In this document: positions 34,655 through 43,450 of the stretch, piece after piece
How positions within the stretch are numbered: the stretch's first letter is position 1
Layout of the letters: each line of letters starts with the position of its first letter
Source: Halalkalicoccus subterraneus
GTDB lineage: Archaea > Halobacteriota > Halobacteria > Halobacteriales > Halalkalicoccaceae
NCBI RefSeq assembly: GCF_003697815.1
Contig: NZ_RDQG01000024.1
Location: forward strand, 1 to 64,000
Length of the DNA: 64,000 nt
Direction of reading: 5' to 3'
Position numbers and translations under genes: made by a program
Notes under the pieces: generated by a model
What the model was told of the DNA's origin: nothing
What the model saw: the letters and a program-made list of their open reading frames with translations, nothing else
Database searches by the model: none

Positions 34655-35407
34655 CTATCCAGGCCCGAAGGCTGCAATATCAGCCCCTACTGTCGCCAGT
34701 GCGTCGGCAGGGTTTGGATCGCTGTCGGCCAGATGCGTGTACTGGTGATCCGGAATATTCGACAATGCCACCGTAATGGCTTTGCTGTACGTCTCGACGC
34801 CCGGTTCCGTCGGATCATCGCCTCCCCAGACGTCTCGGATAACTGTCATCGAATCAATACGTACTTCTAGTCTGCGTGGTTCATAGCGATCCAACAGTTC
34901 TGAGAGCCCGAGTTGGAGGGCGACGTACTCGGCAGTGTTGTTCCCCGTTCGGGAACCGACGGGTCGGCCGAGACGAGCGAGCTGGTCTTCCGCAGCGTCC
35001 ATGATGACGGCGCCCGCACCGGCGGGACCGGGGTTACCGCGTGAACTGCCGTCGACGTAGAGAACGAACGTGTCGCTCGTCGGCTCGGAGACGGGTGGCC
35101 GGGTGAGTCCTAGCCCTCGCAGATCTTCGAGTGCGCGACGCAACTCGGCCGGGGTGGTCGCGGGATCGAAGAGACCGCCGTAGCCGGGGACAGCGTCGTC
35201 GATGATATCGGTGGCGGCCGCCACCTCGTAGCCGACGCCCGCGAGTACCTCATCGACGAGGGTGGCGAGCGGCGAGAGGTGTTCGACCGGCAGTGGGTCG
35301 TCGGTCACACTCTTTTCCTCGGGCTTCGGCTCCGGACTCTCACACTCTCGTGTCCGGATGGTTTCGTTGGCTGGTCGCACCACTGCATAGATATCTTCGG
35401 TGGTCAA
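34655..35407 (-). CDS. rnhA: ribonuclease HI-type protein with N-terminal extension
   Basis: This is a 250-residue protein. The C-terminal RNase H fold (about residues 112-245) has strand 1 FVLYVDGSSRGNPGPAGAGAV (first catalytic Asp), TAEYVALQLGLSELL (Glu), VRIDSMTVIRDVWGG (Asp) and HLADSDPNPADALA (last Asp). This is a complete acidic set for cutting RNA in RNA-DNA hybrids. The N-terminal 110 residues include a small helical domain (EHLSPLATLVDEVLAGVGYEVA, then DPATTPAELRRALEDLRGLGL) seen in haloarchaeal RNase HI proteins. Role: R-loop and primer removal. It is a stand-alone gene. Confidence 0.88.
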   Translation of the reverse strand: MTTEDIYAVVRPANETIRTRECESPEPKPEEKSVTDDPLPVEHLSPLATLVDEVLAGVGYEVAAATDIIDDAVPGYGGLFDPATTPAELRRALEDLRGLGLTRPPVSEPTSDTFVLYVDGSSRGNPGPAGAGAVIMDAAEDQLARLGRPVGSRTGNNTAEYVALQLGLSELLDRYEPRRLEVRIDSMTVIRDVWGGDDPTEPGVETYSKAITVALSNIPDHQYTHLADSDPNPADALATVGADIAAFGPG

Positions 35408-35838
35408 GCAGGATAACCCCTTCAGATACTACTAGGGTGGGCCGTTGTCAACAACTCCACCCTACTTCGCTCGGCCTGACGCCCTCGCTCGTGGAGGATG
35501 GGACTTGTCCGTGAACTCGGCCTCGAACCGATCGGGGTAGTCGGTGAATCCGCGCTTCAGCGTCACTGTTCCAGACGGTAGGCCGTTTTTGAGGAAGGGA
35601 CTTAGCGCCTCGGTTAAGCTACGACAAAACCTCTGAAAACATAATTCAGCAGGAAACCACACCCGCACTCCCTCTTACTTCATCCCTTATCGCGAGAAGT
35701 ACTTAAAGAATCCATCAGTCATATCGTGACCGCGATATATGATGGTATCGCTTACCGACCCCCATCCGGCCTTGTCGGCTCGGAACTGGAAGTACCGTCT
35801 CGCTCCCAGGACAATACGATGAAGAGACGCCGATCCTC
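35408..35838. other. degenerate stretch, no intact gene
   Basis: A minus-strand frame ending at 35462 (FLKNGLPSGTVTLKRGF, then DYPDRFEAEFTDK) looks partly coding but has no plausible front end. A plus-strand frame starting at 35740 (MVSLTDPHPALSARNWKY) ends after about 25 codons and may be the start of another lost gene. AT-rich CTTAAAG at 35703 could be its former promoter. I cannot assign either. Confidence 0.35.
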
Positions 35839-36288
35839 TCAGAGTGGAAGCTGTAATCGCCCAGTCAACTGATCGAGTCGTTTCGATCGTGCTGCCAACG
35901 GGCTATTCGGCACGTCGGGCTCGGCGTAAGCGGTCGGATGGTCGGCGTCCGCACGTACCTGCTCGAGGCGGTCGACCTCCCAGACGATTCGGACGTCGTT
36001 TCGATCGGCTGTTGGACCGTCGGCCGAGAGCTCCTCTTCAGCGAATTGCTCCCGGAACTCGGTGAGTGACTCGTCGTTGAACTCTGTCGCCAGCTGTTCT
36101 TACTCGTTCGTGAGTTCGGCGAGACGATGGAGGGGACAAAACCGATGACTAGTATAGGCGAGTCCCGCTGCAATGGGTTCCGGCCTGCAGGCGTGGTGGC
36201 ACCGATCGCTCTGGTATTGAAATAGGTGCTGGTGCTCCGGCAGTTTCATCGATCGGATCGGCCCGAGACTGGATGTCAACTCGTCCAT
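35839..36288 (-). pseudogene. interrupted haloarchaeal gene of unknown function
   Basis: One frame of 150 codons reads from MDELTSSLGPIRSMKLPEH through a Cys/His-rich part (DRCHHACRPEP, HRFCPLHRLAEL) to LTNE, then a TAA stop at 36100-36102. It continues in the same frame with EQLATEFNDESLTEFREQF and DVRIVWEVDRLEQVRADAD to the stop at 35839. Both halves have the composition of real haloarchaeal protein, so the internal TAA is most simply a nonsense mutation. The helical second half and Cys/His cluster do not identify a family for me. Confidence 0.5.
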
Positions 36289-36343
36289 CTGTCCTTCTTT
36301 CCGGAAATAGGATCGAACCGGACCGAATCGATCCGAGTTGGTC

Positions 36344-37102
36344 TCACCGAAACGGGAGCTGGGGCTCTACGCGCTGGATCAGTTCCCGGATCGTATCCTG
36401 TTTGGAATACCCGATCACCGAGAGCGCGACCACGATCCCGATGAGCGCTAGTGCTCCGAGAAACTGCCCGCTTGCCAATTCTCCACCGGCATAGACGGTG
36501 AGTACGTACGCCGGCAGCCGACCGATGCTGATAACTACCAGAAACGTTCGGAGCCGCCACGTCGTGAGTCCACAGAGAAAACAGATCGCGTCGTCCGGGA
36601 GGCCGGGAATGATGACGAACACGAAGAGGCCGGCGATACCGACCCGGTCGACGAACCCGTCGAAGCGGGTCAGCACGTCCTCGTGAAGGACGTCCTCGAC
36701 GAACGAGCGTCCGTAACGCTTCGCCAGACTGAACGCGATGGCACTCCCGATCAGAACGCCGGTGAGGCTGTAGACGGTGCCGAGACCCGGGCCGAAGAGA
36801 TACCCCGCAACGAGCGCGACGACCTGTCCGGGGATCGGCGCAACGACGACCTGGGTCGCCTGGATGAGAACGAAGACGAAGGGAGCAAGGACGCCGAACT
36901 GGGCGATCCACTCGCGAAGGGCGTTGGCGTCAAACAGGATCGGCGCGTACTGGCTCGCGACAACGGAGAGGGCGCCAACCACGGCTACAACCAGAAGCGC
37001 AACGAAGAGTCCGCGCCGTCGATCCGCTCTGGATGAAAACACTTGCATCCAGTCCGAATTCGCCCATTGGCGGCTTGAAGGTTCGCGTTCCGAACGCGAC
37101 AT
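36344..37102 (-). CDS. TVP38/TMEM64-type (VTT domain) membrane protein
   Basis: This 252-residue membrane protein has the DedA/VTT signature PIPGQVVALVAGYLFGPGLGTVYSLTGVLIGSAIAFSLAKRYGR (about residues 110-153). An internal reentrant partner FVFVIIPGLPDDAICFLCG follows at about residue 185-203, with TMs before and after. VTT proteins are lipid scramblase or transporter-like. The frame begins at 37102, but that ATG lies in a transposon-end-like GGATGTC; the second ATG at 37048 (MQVFSSRADRRRG) may be the original start. The mini-element directly upstream may have replaced its promoter. Confidence 0.85.
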   Translation of the reverse strand: MSRSEREPSSRQWANSDWMQVFSSRADRRRGLFVALLVVAVVGALSVVASQYAPILFDANALREWIAQFGVLAPFVFVLIQATQVVVAPIPGQVVALVAGYLFGPGLGTVYSLTGVLIGSAIAFSLAKRYGRSFVEDVLHEDVLTRFDGFVDRVGIAGLFVFVIIPGLPDDAICFLCGLTTWRLRTFLVVISIGRLPAYVLTVYAGGELASGQFLGALALIGIVVALSVIGYSKQDTIRELIQRVEPQLPFR

Positions 37103-37185
37103 CCTCTCGCCCTTAAAACCTTACCAGCTCGTCTGGTATTCCCTCTGGGAGGGAAACTCCGCCGTTTACGGCGGAGTGGATGTCA
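37098..37185. mobile_element. about 88-bp IS200/IS605-derived mini-element
   Basis: This segment begins with GACATCC and ends with GGATGTCA. The right side has GGGAAACT, then a perfect 9-bp hairpin (ACTCCGCCG-TTTA-CGGCGGAGT, 37156-37177), then GGATGTCA. The order GGGAAAC + hairpin + G-x-GGATGTCA is the same as at 4935-4968 and matches the 3' end of the complete IS at 6418-6450. It encodes nothing. Homology to an unrelated gene fragment starts at its last base (37185). Confidence 0.65.
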
Positions 37186-37186
37186 C

Positions 37187-37393
37187 ACCACGTCCCTCGT
37201 TTGGCCGTTACTGCCGCCGCCGCCATACGACGAACAGGGACGAACGATCATCGGGCAGTTCCTCTCGCTAGAGCCGACGCCGATGATGGTATTCGAACTC
37301 GTGCTCGCGCTCGTTGCCGTCGCCGTCTGGTGGCTTCAGGGACGACCTGAGTTCGATACGATACGGGCCATCGTAACCAGTCGGGCCCGGTGA
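37187..37393 (+). pseudogene. C-terminal fragment of metal-dependent-hydrolase membrane gene
   Basis: This 68-codon fragment is nearly identical to the last third of the gene at 45582-46127 (TTSLVWPLLPPPPYDEQGR, TIIGQFLSLEPTP). It has only conservative changes and ends in a normal stop at 37391. It has no start. The DNA match begins at the very end of the mini-element, so the element sits at the breakpoint that cut this copy. Confidence 0.85.
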
Positions 37394-37460
37394 GGGAGCG
37401 ACAACAACAGGATCCCTCGGTTCGAGGAACCAAACGGTCGCGGGAAACCGAACAGACCGG

Positions 37461-37745
37461 TCAGTCGTCGTCAGCGGTGTACGCACCTCCACGTCGTTTG
37501 ATGTGGGCGACGATACGGCGCTGTTCACCTCGTCGGACGGTCACAGAGAGCCGAAACTCGCCGAGACGTCTCTTCTTGTATGGACTGTTCTGCAGTGGTT
37601 CCCCGTACTCCGGCGGGTCACGCCATGGAGAATCGACGATCTCCTCAAGCTTGTCCAGAATATGATCTTGTTCGTCAGTAGAGAGTGTCTCGAGATCGAT
37701 TCGGGCCTTTGAGGCCAGTTCTCACGTCCACTCAGTATCACTCAT
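37461..37745 (-). pseudogene. RelE/ParE-type toxin with nonsense codon
   Basis: From the ATG at 37745 the frame reads M-S-D-T-E-W-T and then TGA at 37722-37724. It continues as ELASKARIDLETLSTDEQ, ILDKLEEIVDSPWRDPPEYG, PYKKRRLGEFRLSVTVRRGEQRRIVAHIKRRG. That is the RelE/ParE fold with its basic C-terminal strand, about 94 residues in all. The ATG overlaps the antitoxin stop. The stop at codon 8 should abolish the toxin. Confidence 0.75.
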
Positions 37746-38019
37746 CGGCCGTGCCGAACTGCTCGCGTGCCTCGGCCGCACTCATTGTCGTTCCCTCATG
37801 GATCTCGTCCTCAGCGGCAAGGAGTGCGACGAGTTCGTCGCGGTCGAACGTCGGGAATTCGGCGGCGTCCCGAAGCGTGTAGCGGATGAATTCACTCCGA
37901 CTGTTGAAGCCACGTCCCTACCAGGTGTTATCAATCTCCCTCAGAAACGATTTGGTGACTTTGAAGTTTGCTGTGACGATCTCGTCCTTATCGTCATCGT
38001 CTGTAGCCGCTTCAGACGT
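37738..38019 (-). pseudogene. ribbon-helix-helix antitoxin with nonsense codon and lost start
   Basis: The frame contains DEIVTANFKVTKSFLREIDNTW, then TAG at 37918-37920, then GRGFNSRSEFIRYTLRDAAEFP and a C-terminal toxin-binding region (FDRDELVALLAAEDEI) ending at 37738. The strand-helix-helix order with N-SRSEFIRYTLR is a RHH/CopG-type DNA-binding domain. No ATG or GTG exists in frame. Together with the mutated toxin this is a dead relBE/parDE-like operon. Confidence 0.7.
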
Positions 38020-38234
38020 ACGTAGGTATTACCATCGTCTTACGCATAATCATTTCGCTGACTGCGTATTTTCTCGACTTGCTGCTGAATACCACCTCTG
38101 TACGTCGTAATGAGTACTATTTGCATTTCCTGTAGTTCTGAACCCTATATGAGTAGCTGCCGGGTGGGCCGAACTCTCGATCACGGCTCACATCCAATCA
38201 ACGGAGGATAGAAGCGGTAACGTGCCCACCGTCA

Positions 38235-40397
38235 TTACTCAGTAGCGAACTCGACGCCCGTGATCTCAAAGCGTGCGCCACCATCAGCACCGTCGATCAC
38301 ATGGATGGTCCAATCGTGAGCATCGGCTACCTGTTTGACAATGTGTAGACCGAATCCAATCCCGTCGTCTGTAGTGGAGTAGCCTGCGTTGAACATGTCG
38401 TCCTGTATGTCTTCAGGGATCCCTGGTCCGGTATCCTCGATGTAGAACCCCGCCTCTACCGCTCCAACAGTGACCGTCACATCTTCACCGCCGTGTTCAA
38501 CCGCGTTTCGGAAGAGGTTCTCGACGAGTTGCTGGAAACGGCTTCGATCTGCTTGAATCTCGTCGTCGATATCGATTGTGAGTGTCGCCTCCGCTGTCGC
38601 AACGTTCCCCCAGCAGTGTTCGAGGAGCGCTGCCAAATCGACCGGTTCGGTATCACTCACTTCAGTCCCCTCACGTGCTAGTGTAAGTAGATTCTCAATT
38701 AGTTTCTTCATCCGGTCATGGGCCTGCGCAACGTGAGCAAGCTCATCGCTTTCACACTCCTCTTGGGCGAGTTCGAGGTATCCGTCCGCTACAGTAAGCG
38801 GATTTCGTAGATCGTGGCTAACGACGGAGACAAACGCCTCTAACTGTTTCTCACGTTGTTTGCGCTCGGTTATCTCGTGATAGAGACCGAGCAACCGATC
38901 AGGCCCGTTTTCCTGATCGATAACGACTCCCTGGACCTCTGCCCAGACTATCTCCCCATCTTCGTGGATCATTCTGAACTCCGTGTGATACAGTTCCTTG
39001 CTCTCAATCGATCGGTCCATTGCCTCTTCGACTTCGGGGAGGTCATCCGGATGGGTACGCTTGGCGAAGGCATTATAGTCACCCTCAAACGAACCGGGCT
39101 CAAGTCCAAACGTCCGTTCCAATGTGTTGTCCCACTCGATTTCGTCTGCGCCTATCTTCCACTCCCAAATGCCTGTTTCGGTCCCCTCAAGAACGATTTC
39201 GAGGCGCTGTTTCGTCTCGCGGAGTTCCTGCTCTCGGGCTTTCGTAGTGGTGAGATCGCGGCCGGTTCCGACAATACCGAGAATCTCTCCCTCGGAATCA
39301 GTGAGCCGTCGGTTGATGAACTCGTAGGGAATGTGGGCTCCGTCGCTCGTTTGGACCTCAGCCTCTCCTCTATCAGCACCCGTCTCCAGTGTTGTCTCGA
39401 GCGACTCGACAACGTGCGGCTGTGTGTCTTCGGGGAACAACTCGATTGCCCTCATCTCAGTTAGTTCCGCCGCCGAATACCCAGTCACTTCCACCATGGG
39501 TTCGTTCCACCATCGAAGGTCACCCTCTGGGCTGATCACATAGAAGATATCATCCAACGTATCCAGTGCTTCGGAAATGAACCGCCGCTCTGCTTCGAGT
39601 TCCTGTTGTCGCTCGCGTTGTTCGGTGACTTCAACGAAATAAAACGCGATCCCCCCATCCCGTTTCGGATAGACGTTGATGTCGAACCAGCCATCGAGTC
39701 GGGAGACATACTCCACGAACGAGGCCGGTTCTTTGGTCTCCATTACCCGTCGGTACTCCGTCTCGAACCGGGTGTCCTTCGCGTCCTCGAACACGTCCCA
39801 GAAGTCCCGTCCGAGGAGATCCTCGTCGGACATCTCGTACAGGTCTTGGGCTTGCTCGTTGACGAGGGTGAACCGCCAGTCCGAGTCTACTTCAACGATC
39901 GCATCGGTTACCCGCTTGATGATCTGCTCGCGTTCGTCCACGATCGATTCAAGCTGAGTTCGCGTGTGTTCGGCCTCGCGTTCGATCCAGTATCGCTCGA
40001 CGGCGTTTCGCACACGGTTTGCCAGAATCGTATACTGATCGGCCCCACGTTCTTTTTGGAGATAGTCGGTCACGCCCGCAGAGATCGCATCGGAGGCGAT
40101 CTCCTCTGACCCCGTACCCGTATACAGGATGAACGGCAGATCTGGATACTCCTCACGGACCGTTTTTAGAAATTCGAGACCAGTCTGGCCGGGCATGTTG
40201 TAATCCGAGATGACGCAATCGAACTGTGCCTCGGAAAGGCGGTTCAACCCATCACTGGCGTTTGCTGCCGTTTCGATGGCGAATCGGTTGTCCTCGCGCG
40301 TGAGGAAGGCGGCGGTCAATTCCGCTTGATCGGGCTCGTCGTCGACGTGAAGGACACGTATGGTATCGTCCCCGCCGTCAGTACCAGTGTCCATCAC
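38235..40397 (-). CDS. hybrid sensor histidine kinase: receiver + PAS repeats + HisKA + HATPase
   Basis: This is a soluble 720-residue kinase. An N-terminal receiver covers about residues 12-128 (IRVLHVDDEPDQAE, phospho-Asp in FDCVISDYNMPG, Lys in YLQKERGADQY). Three PAS modules follow at about 150-265, 275-390 and 400-515, the last of PAS_3 type with WEWKIGADEIEWDNTLERTFG. The HisKA helix has the H box FVSVVSHDLRNPLTVADGYLELA, and the HATPase has N box NLFRNAVEHGG, G1 DTGPGIPED and G2 GIGFGLHIV. No TMs, so it senses an internal signal such as redox or small ligands. This receiver-PAS-kinase order is widespread in haloarchaea. No partner regulator is adjacent. Confidence 0.93.
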   Translation of the reverse strand: MMDTGTDGGDDTIRVLHVDDEPDQAELTAAFLTREDNRFAIETAANASDGLNRLSEAQFDCVISDYNMPGQTGLEFLKTVREEYPDLPFILYTGTGSEEIASDAISAGVTDYLQKERGADQYTILANRVRNAVERYWIEREAEHTRTQLESIVDEREQIIKRVTDAIVEVDSDWRFTLVNEQAQDLYEMSDEDLLGRDFWDVFEDAKDTRFETEYRRVMETKEPASFVEYVSRLDGWFDINVYPKRDGGIAFYFVEVTEQRERQQELEAERRFISEALDTLDDIFYVISPEGDLRWWNEPMVEVTGYSAAELTEMRAIELFPEDTQPHVVESLETTLETGADRGEAEVQTSDGAHIPYEFINRRLTDSEGEILGIVGTGRDLTTTKAREQELRETKQRLEIVLEGTETGIWEWKIGADEIEWDNTLERTFGLEPGSFEGDYNAFAKRTHPDDLPEVEEAMDRSIESKELYHTEFRMIHEDGEIVWAEVQGVVIDQENGPDRLLGLYHEITERKQREKQLEAFVSVVSHDLRNPLTVADGYLELAQEECESDELAHVAQAHDRMKKLIENLLTLAREGTEVSDTEPVDLAALLEHCWGNVATAEATLTIDIDDEIQADRSRFQQLVENLFRNAVEHGGEDVTVTVGAVEAGFYIEDTGPGIPEDIQDDMFNAGYSTTDDGIGFGLHIVKQVADAHDWTIHVIDGADGGARFEITGVEFATE

Positions 40398-40723
40398 TCG
40401 GTGGCTTCGATCGCGTTATGTTGATCATCATCACTGTGGGAGGCGGACACGATCCGTGCAGGGATCGTGAGAGACAGTGTGGGTGTGTCGCTGCTTGCGA
40501 AAATACGGCGTGGATGTGTGGTTGCCATGATCGGCGGGTGTGGGTTGTGGACCCGACTACGGGGACCCCCAAACGAAAAGTCTGGGGTGTAGACCTGATC
40601 GGCCACAGAGTATTTCCCGTACCAGTATTACACTGGTTGATCTACATGTTAATTAACGTATGGGAGAGATAGTAACTGAGAGCTACTATTCTATACTCAC
40701 TGCGTATACTCGGCTTCGATATT
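40398..40723. other. intergenic region, no gene recognised
   Basis: This region lies between the histidine kinase start and the 3' end of the DUF2306-type gene. Open frames are short and antisense to nothing useful. GTTAATTAACG at about 40650-40660 is an AT-rich palindrome but is not at a promoter distance from any start. Confidence 0.35.
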
Positions 40724-41395
40724 TCATTTCACCGGATAGAGACGAGCAAATGGGCCTATATCTCCGTATTTTCGGAACCAGTACCAAATAAGTGGAACTC
40801 CAATAACGGTTGGCCAAAGCCAGCTCACGACCGGTGAGACAGCACTGAAGTTGACGACTGACACTGCAGTTACCGTAGCGATGTAGGCCCCCATCATTCG
40901 CCCGAGATGCTCAATCATCCATGGACCTTGTTGATCCGAACGACGGTACTCCCGGAGGTCAGTGATCCCAACAAGAAGGCCGATGGCACCGAAAACGACC
41001 ATCACCGTTCCGAACGAGTCCCCACCGAGCAGAAATCCAGCCCCCCATCCCCCAAGGAATAGACACGCGACGACGACGAGAACTGCAGCTATCCAATCGA
41101 TTCGCCCAACTGTATCCGATGCCCGTTTTCGGGAGAGAACTCGATACCCGGAAAACGCGAAGTAGCCGCTAAAGATGGCGACCAGCGTGAGAAATATTCG
41201 ATTCGGGGTGGGGTCGAAAGCGAGTAATGGAAGGACAGTTCCGACGACCACGCCCATTGCTCCAACGTAGACCCGCCCGGCAAGCCGGTGACGGGTGCCG
41301 CCTTTTGTAGTGACGAGTGCACCGACTCCTGCGAGCAGTGCAATGACTCCCGCAATAATGTGTACCCAAAGTGTGACTGATTCAGAAGTCAGCAT
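40724..41395 (-). CDS. DUF2306-type membrane protein
   Basis: This 223-residue protein has about seven TMs. It opens with VTLWVHIIAGVIALLAGVGALVTTKGGTRHRLAGRVYVGAM, the signature of DUF2306 (His in the first helix and a K-G-x-x-H-R-x-x-G-R loop). WMIEHLGRMMGAYIATVTAV comes late in the sequence. The conserved histidines could bind haem or metal. Function is unknown. It is a single gene with no operon partner. Confidence 0.8.
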   Translation of the reverse strand: MLTSESVTLWVHIIAGVIALLAGVGALVTTKGGTRHRLAGRVYVGAMGVVVGTVLPLLAFDPTPNRIFLTLVAIFSGYFAFSGYRVLSRKRASDTVGRIDWIAAVLVVVACLFLGGWGAGFLLGGDSFGTVMVVFGAIGLLVGITDLREYRRSDQQGPWMIEHLGRMMGAYIATVTAVSVVNFSAVSPVVSWLWPTVIGVPLIWYWFRKYGDIGPFARLYPVK

Positions 41396-41837
41396 AGCAT
41401 ACGTTCGGGTGGCGAGATAATAGCTGTATTGAGTGTATATCCCACGAATACACCGGTTTCACGTGGTTGAGCCGTAAATGTAACTACAACGTAGTGTGTC
41501 TGTAGTAATTAATCTGAGGTGACGGTTTCTGAAAAATACACCGTGTGAGACAGGCGCCCTCCCTGAAACACCATTGGACAATACTTCAACTCAATAGCAC
41601 GAAGACGGCCTTCAGGTGTCTCATCACAACCAACCTACTACTGAATGAGTAGATCGATATCGGAGGGCACTAACTACCCGACACACCCATAGGACGTCCT
41701 CACAGACGGGGAGTTGAACTTTTGCTGGAGGCGTGCTCAGTGCTCCCGAAACCGCACGACTTCGAGGGACGATTCATTTGACTTACCGCAGCCGACTCGG
41801 GTTGCGGGCAAACGAGATTGCACATTGAGCGTCTCGG
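41396..41837. other. intergenic region, no gene recognised
   Basis: This is about 440 bases between two minus-strand membrane-protein genes. No frame has protein-like composition. The part from 41396 to 41530 is AT-richer and contains the promoter of the DUF2306-type gene. Nothing else was seen. Confidence 0.35.
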
Positions 41838-42263
41838 CTATTGCGCTACGAGGACGACAGCAACACCGGCGAGCAGGAGCCCTGCGACTCTCGTTGTGGT
41901 GATTTCGTCTCCGAGCACGGCCATCCCGATGAGCGCTGCGACGACGAAATACATGGCACCGAGCGTCGAAACGACCGTCGTTGAGCCATGTGAGAGACCG
42001 ACGTACATCGAGACGAAGCCGATTCCGGCGAACAATCCAGCCACGCCGGCGAGCGCCCCGCCTCGTGGCGTGATGGCCAGCGAGGCACCTGAGACGACAA
42101 CGAACCCGACTGCAAGGAGGGTTGCGACGAGATACGATATCGCGGCAGCCGTCGTCGGGTCCATGGATTCCGAGGCGGCGTTTCCCACGACGATCCAGAT
42201 TCCCCATGACACCATCGTCAGCGATCCGAACACCACGGCCGAATTCACCCCAGGGACTCCCAT
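41838..42263 (-). CDS. EamA/DMT-type small transporter, single domain
   Basis: This 141-residue protein has five TMs: VVFGSLTMVSWGIWIVVGNAA, AAAISYLVATLLAVGFVVVS, GGALAGVAGLFAGIGFVSMYVGL, TTVVSTLGAMYFVVAALIGMAVL and a last one ending in LLLAGVAVVLVAQ. The glycine-rich third helix and the E-x-I-T-T-x-R-x-x-G loop are those of one EamA repeat. Usual EamA proteins have two repeats (about 300 residues); this one should work as a dimer, as short DMT members do. The ATG at 42263 is preferred over one 16 codons upstream. Confidence 0.75.
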   Translation of the reverse strand: MGVPGVNSAVVFGSLTMVSWGIWIVVGNAASESMDPTTAAAISYLVATLLAVGFVVVSGASLAITPRGGALAGVAGLFAGIGFVSMYVGLSHGSTTVVSTLGAMYFVVAALIGMAVLGDEITTTRVAGLLLAGVAVVLVAQ

Positions 42264-42465
42264 CGGTGCGTACGTTCCCCCTGTAACGGTAAAAGACTCC
42301 GTTTGTAGCAATTCTACTCATATACTCGAGAATCAGTCCGGGGTGGCATTCAGACGAATTACGACCCTATATCCTTCGGCGGTCGAAACGTTTCCTATCC
42401 GCGGTTGTCTGCAGTCGCTGGTGCCAGCCATAGGCCTCCCTCGAAGCGTGAAGGGACCTACCCCG

Positions 42466-43104
42466 TCAACACGCACCGCCGCCCGCACCGCCTGCTGCAC
42501 CAGCTCCTGCACAGCTCGCGGCACTCGCGCTGGCACTCGCAGCGGCAGCCGTCCCGGCGACGACGATTGCTGCGTTGTCCGACCGGCTGTAGTCTTTACA
42601 CTCGCCCCACGCGACCGGCGCGATCTCGTCGTCGATGTCGTCCGCCGCCTCGACCGTGTCGCGGAGGTCAGCAATCCCGAACCCGGCGTCAGTCGCGTAC
42701 CGATCCACAAGCCCATCAGTGAGTGCGATCCGCCGGCACTCCTCGGCCTCGAAGAGTTCGTCGCCGTCGAAGGTGAACTGGACGTCGTAATGACGGACGA
42801 ACACGTCGTCGAACGGTGCTTGGACAGCTTTGATCGCTTCGCCAACGAGTTCCCAGACGAGCCCCATATCGGGATTCTCGATGTCTTCACCGAGCGAGAA
42901 GCGAGCGATGGGGACGACGACCGGTACGCCGTCCGGCCCTTCGTTCACGACCGCGACACCGGTCACACCACAGTCCTCAACGGTGTCAGTACCGCGTTCA
43001 ACGGCATCGCGGAGCGCTTCGTCCGCGTCGTTCTGGCGCGCTTCGAGATCGACCTGCTCGTCGGGTGTATCAGTGCCGAGTAAGCGTTCGAGGAGGGATG
43101 GCAT
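42466..43104 (-). CDS. uncharacterised haloarchaeal protein with Gly/Ala/Cys tail
   Basis: This 212-residue acidic protein starts MPSLLERLLGTDTPDEQ, then a helical and beta domain (DADEALRDAVERGTDTVED, VVVPIARFSLGED, FDDVFVRHYDVQFTFDGDELFEAEECRRIALTDG). The last 35 residues are low-complexity small residues with three cysteines (AAASASASAASCAGAGAAGG and on). The start at 43104 was chosen because upstream residues are basic and out of character. The Gly/Ala/Cys tail looks like a surface or metal-binding tail or a replication-slippage product. No family is recognised. Confidence 0.6.
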   Translation of the reverse strand: MPSLLERLLGTDTPDEQVDLEARQNDADEALRDAVERGTDTVEDCGVTGVAVVNEGPDGVPVVVPIARFSLGEDIENPDMGLVWELVGEAIKAVQAPFDDVFVRHYDVQFTFDGDELFEAEECRRIALTDGLVDRYATDAGFGIADLRDTVEAADDIDDEIAPVAWGECKDYSRSDNAAIVVAGTAAAASASASAASCAGAGAAGGAGGGAC

Positions 43105-43450
43105 CCTGTCCCAGTCTTTCGAGCGGCTGGACTTCGGTATTGTGGTGACCCATCGAACCAACCGCGTCTTGCGGCCCACAACAGCGGTTATGAGAAGATT
43201 TTTCGCACTAACTGACTCAGTAGCCACTATGGCAGACGGACTCGTCGGCGGTCTCGGTCCAGCGGGCCACAGTACCGCAGTCGTCACGACGAAGCATTGT
43301 TCGGGTCAGTAGTCGATATCGAGTTAGCTGGGCGTCGGAACACGCTCATGTCACCCGATATCTTCGTCGGAGGATGCCAGTTCACGCACGTGTGATCGAA
43401 TGGGAGTTATACCGTCGGTCGAACGGCGACTTTGAGAGGAGTTCACCCTG

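Noticed and set aside
40418-40672. 84-codon plus-strand frame upstream of the histidine kinase
   Set aside because: It has many cysteines and aromatic residues in no ordered pattern and no promoter. It lies over the kinase promoter region.
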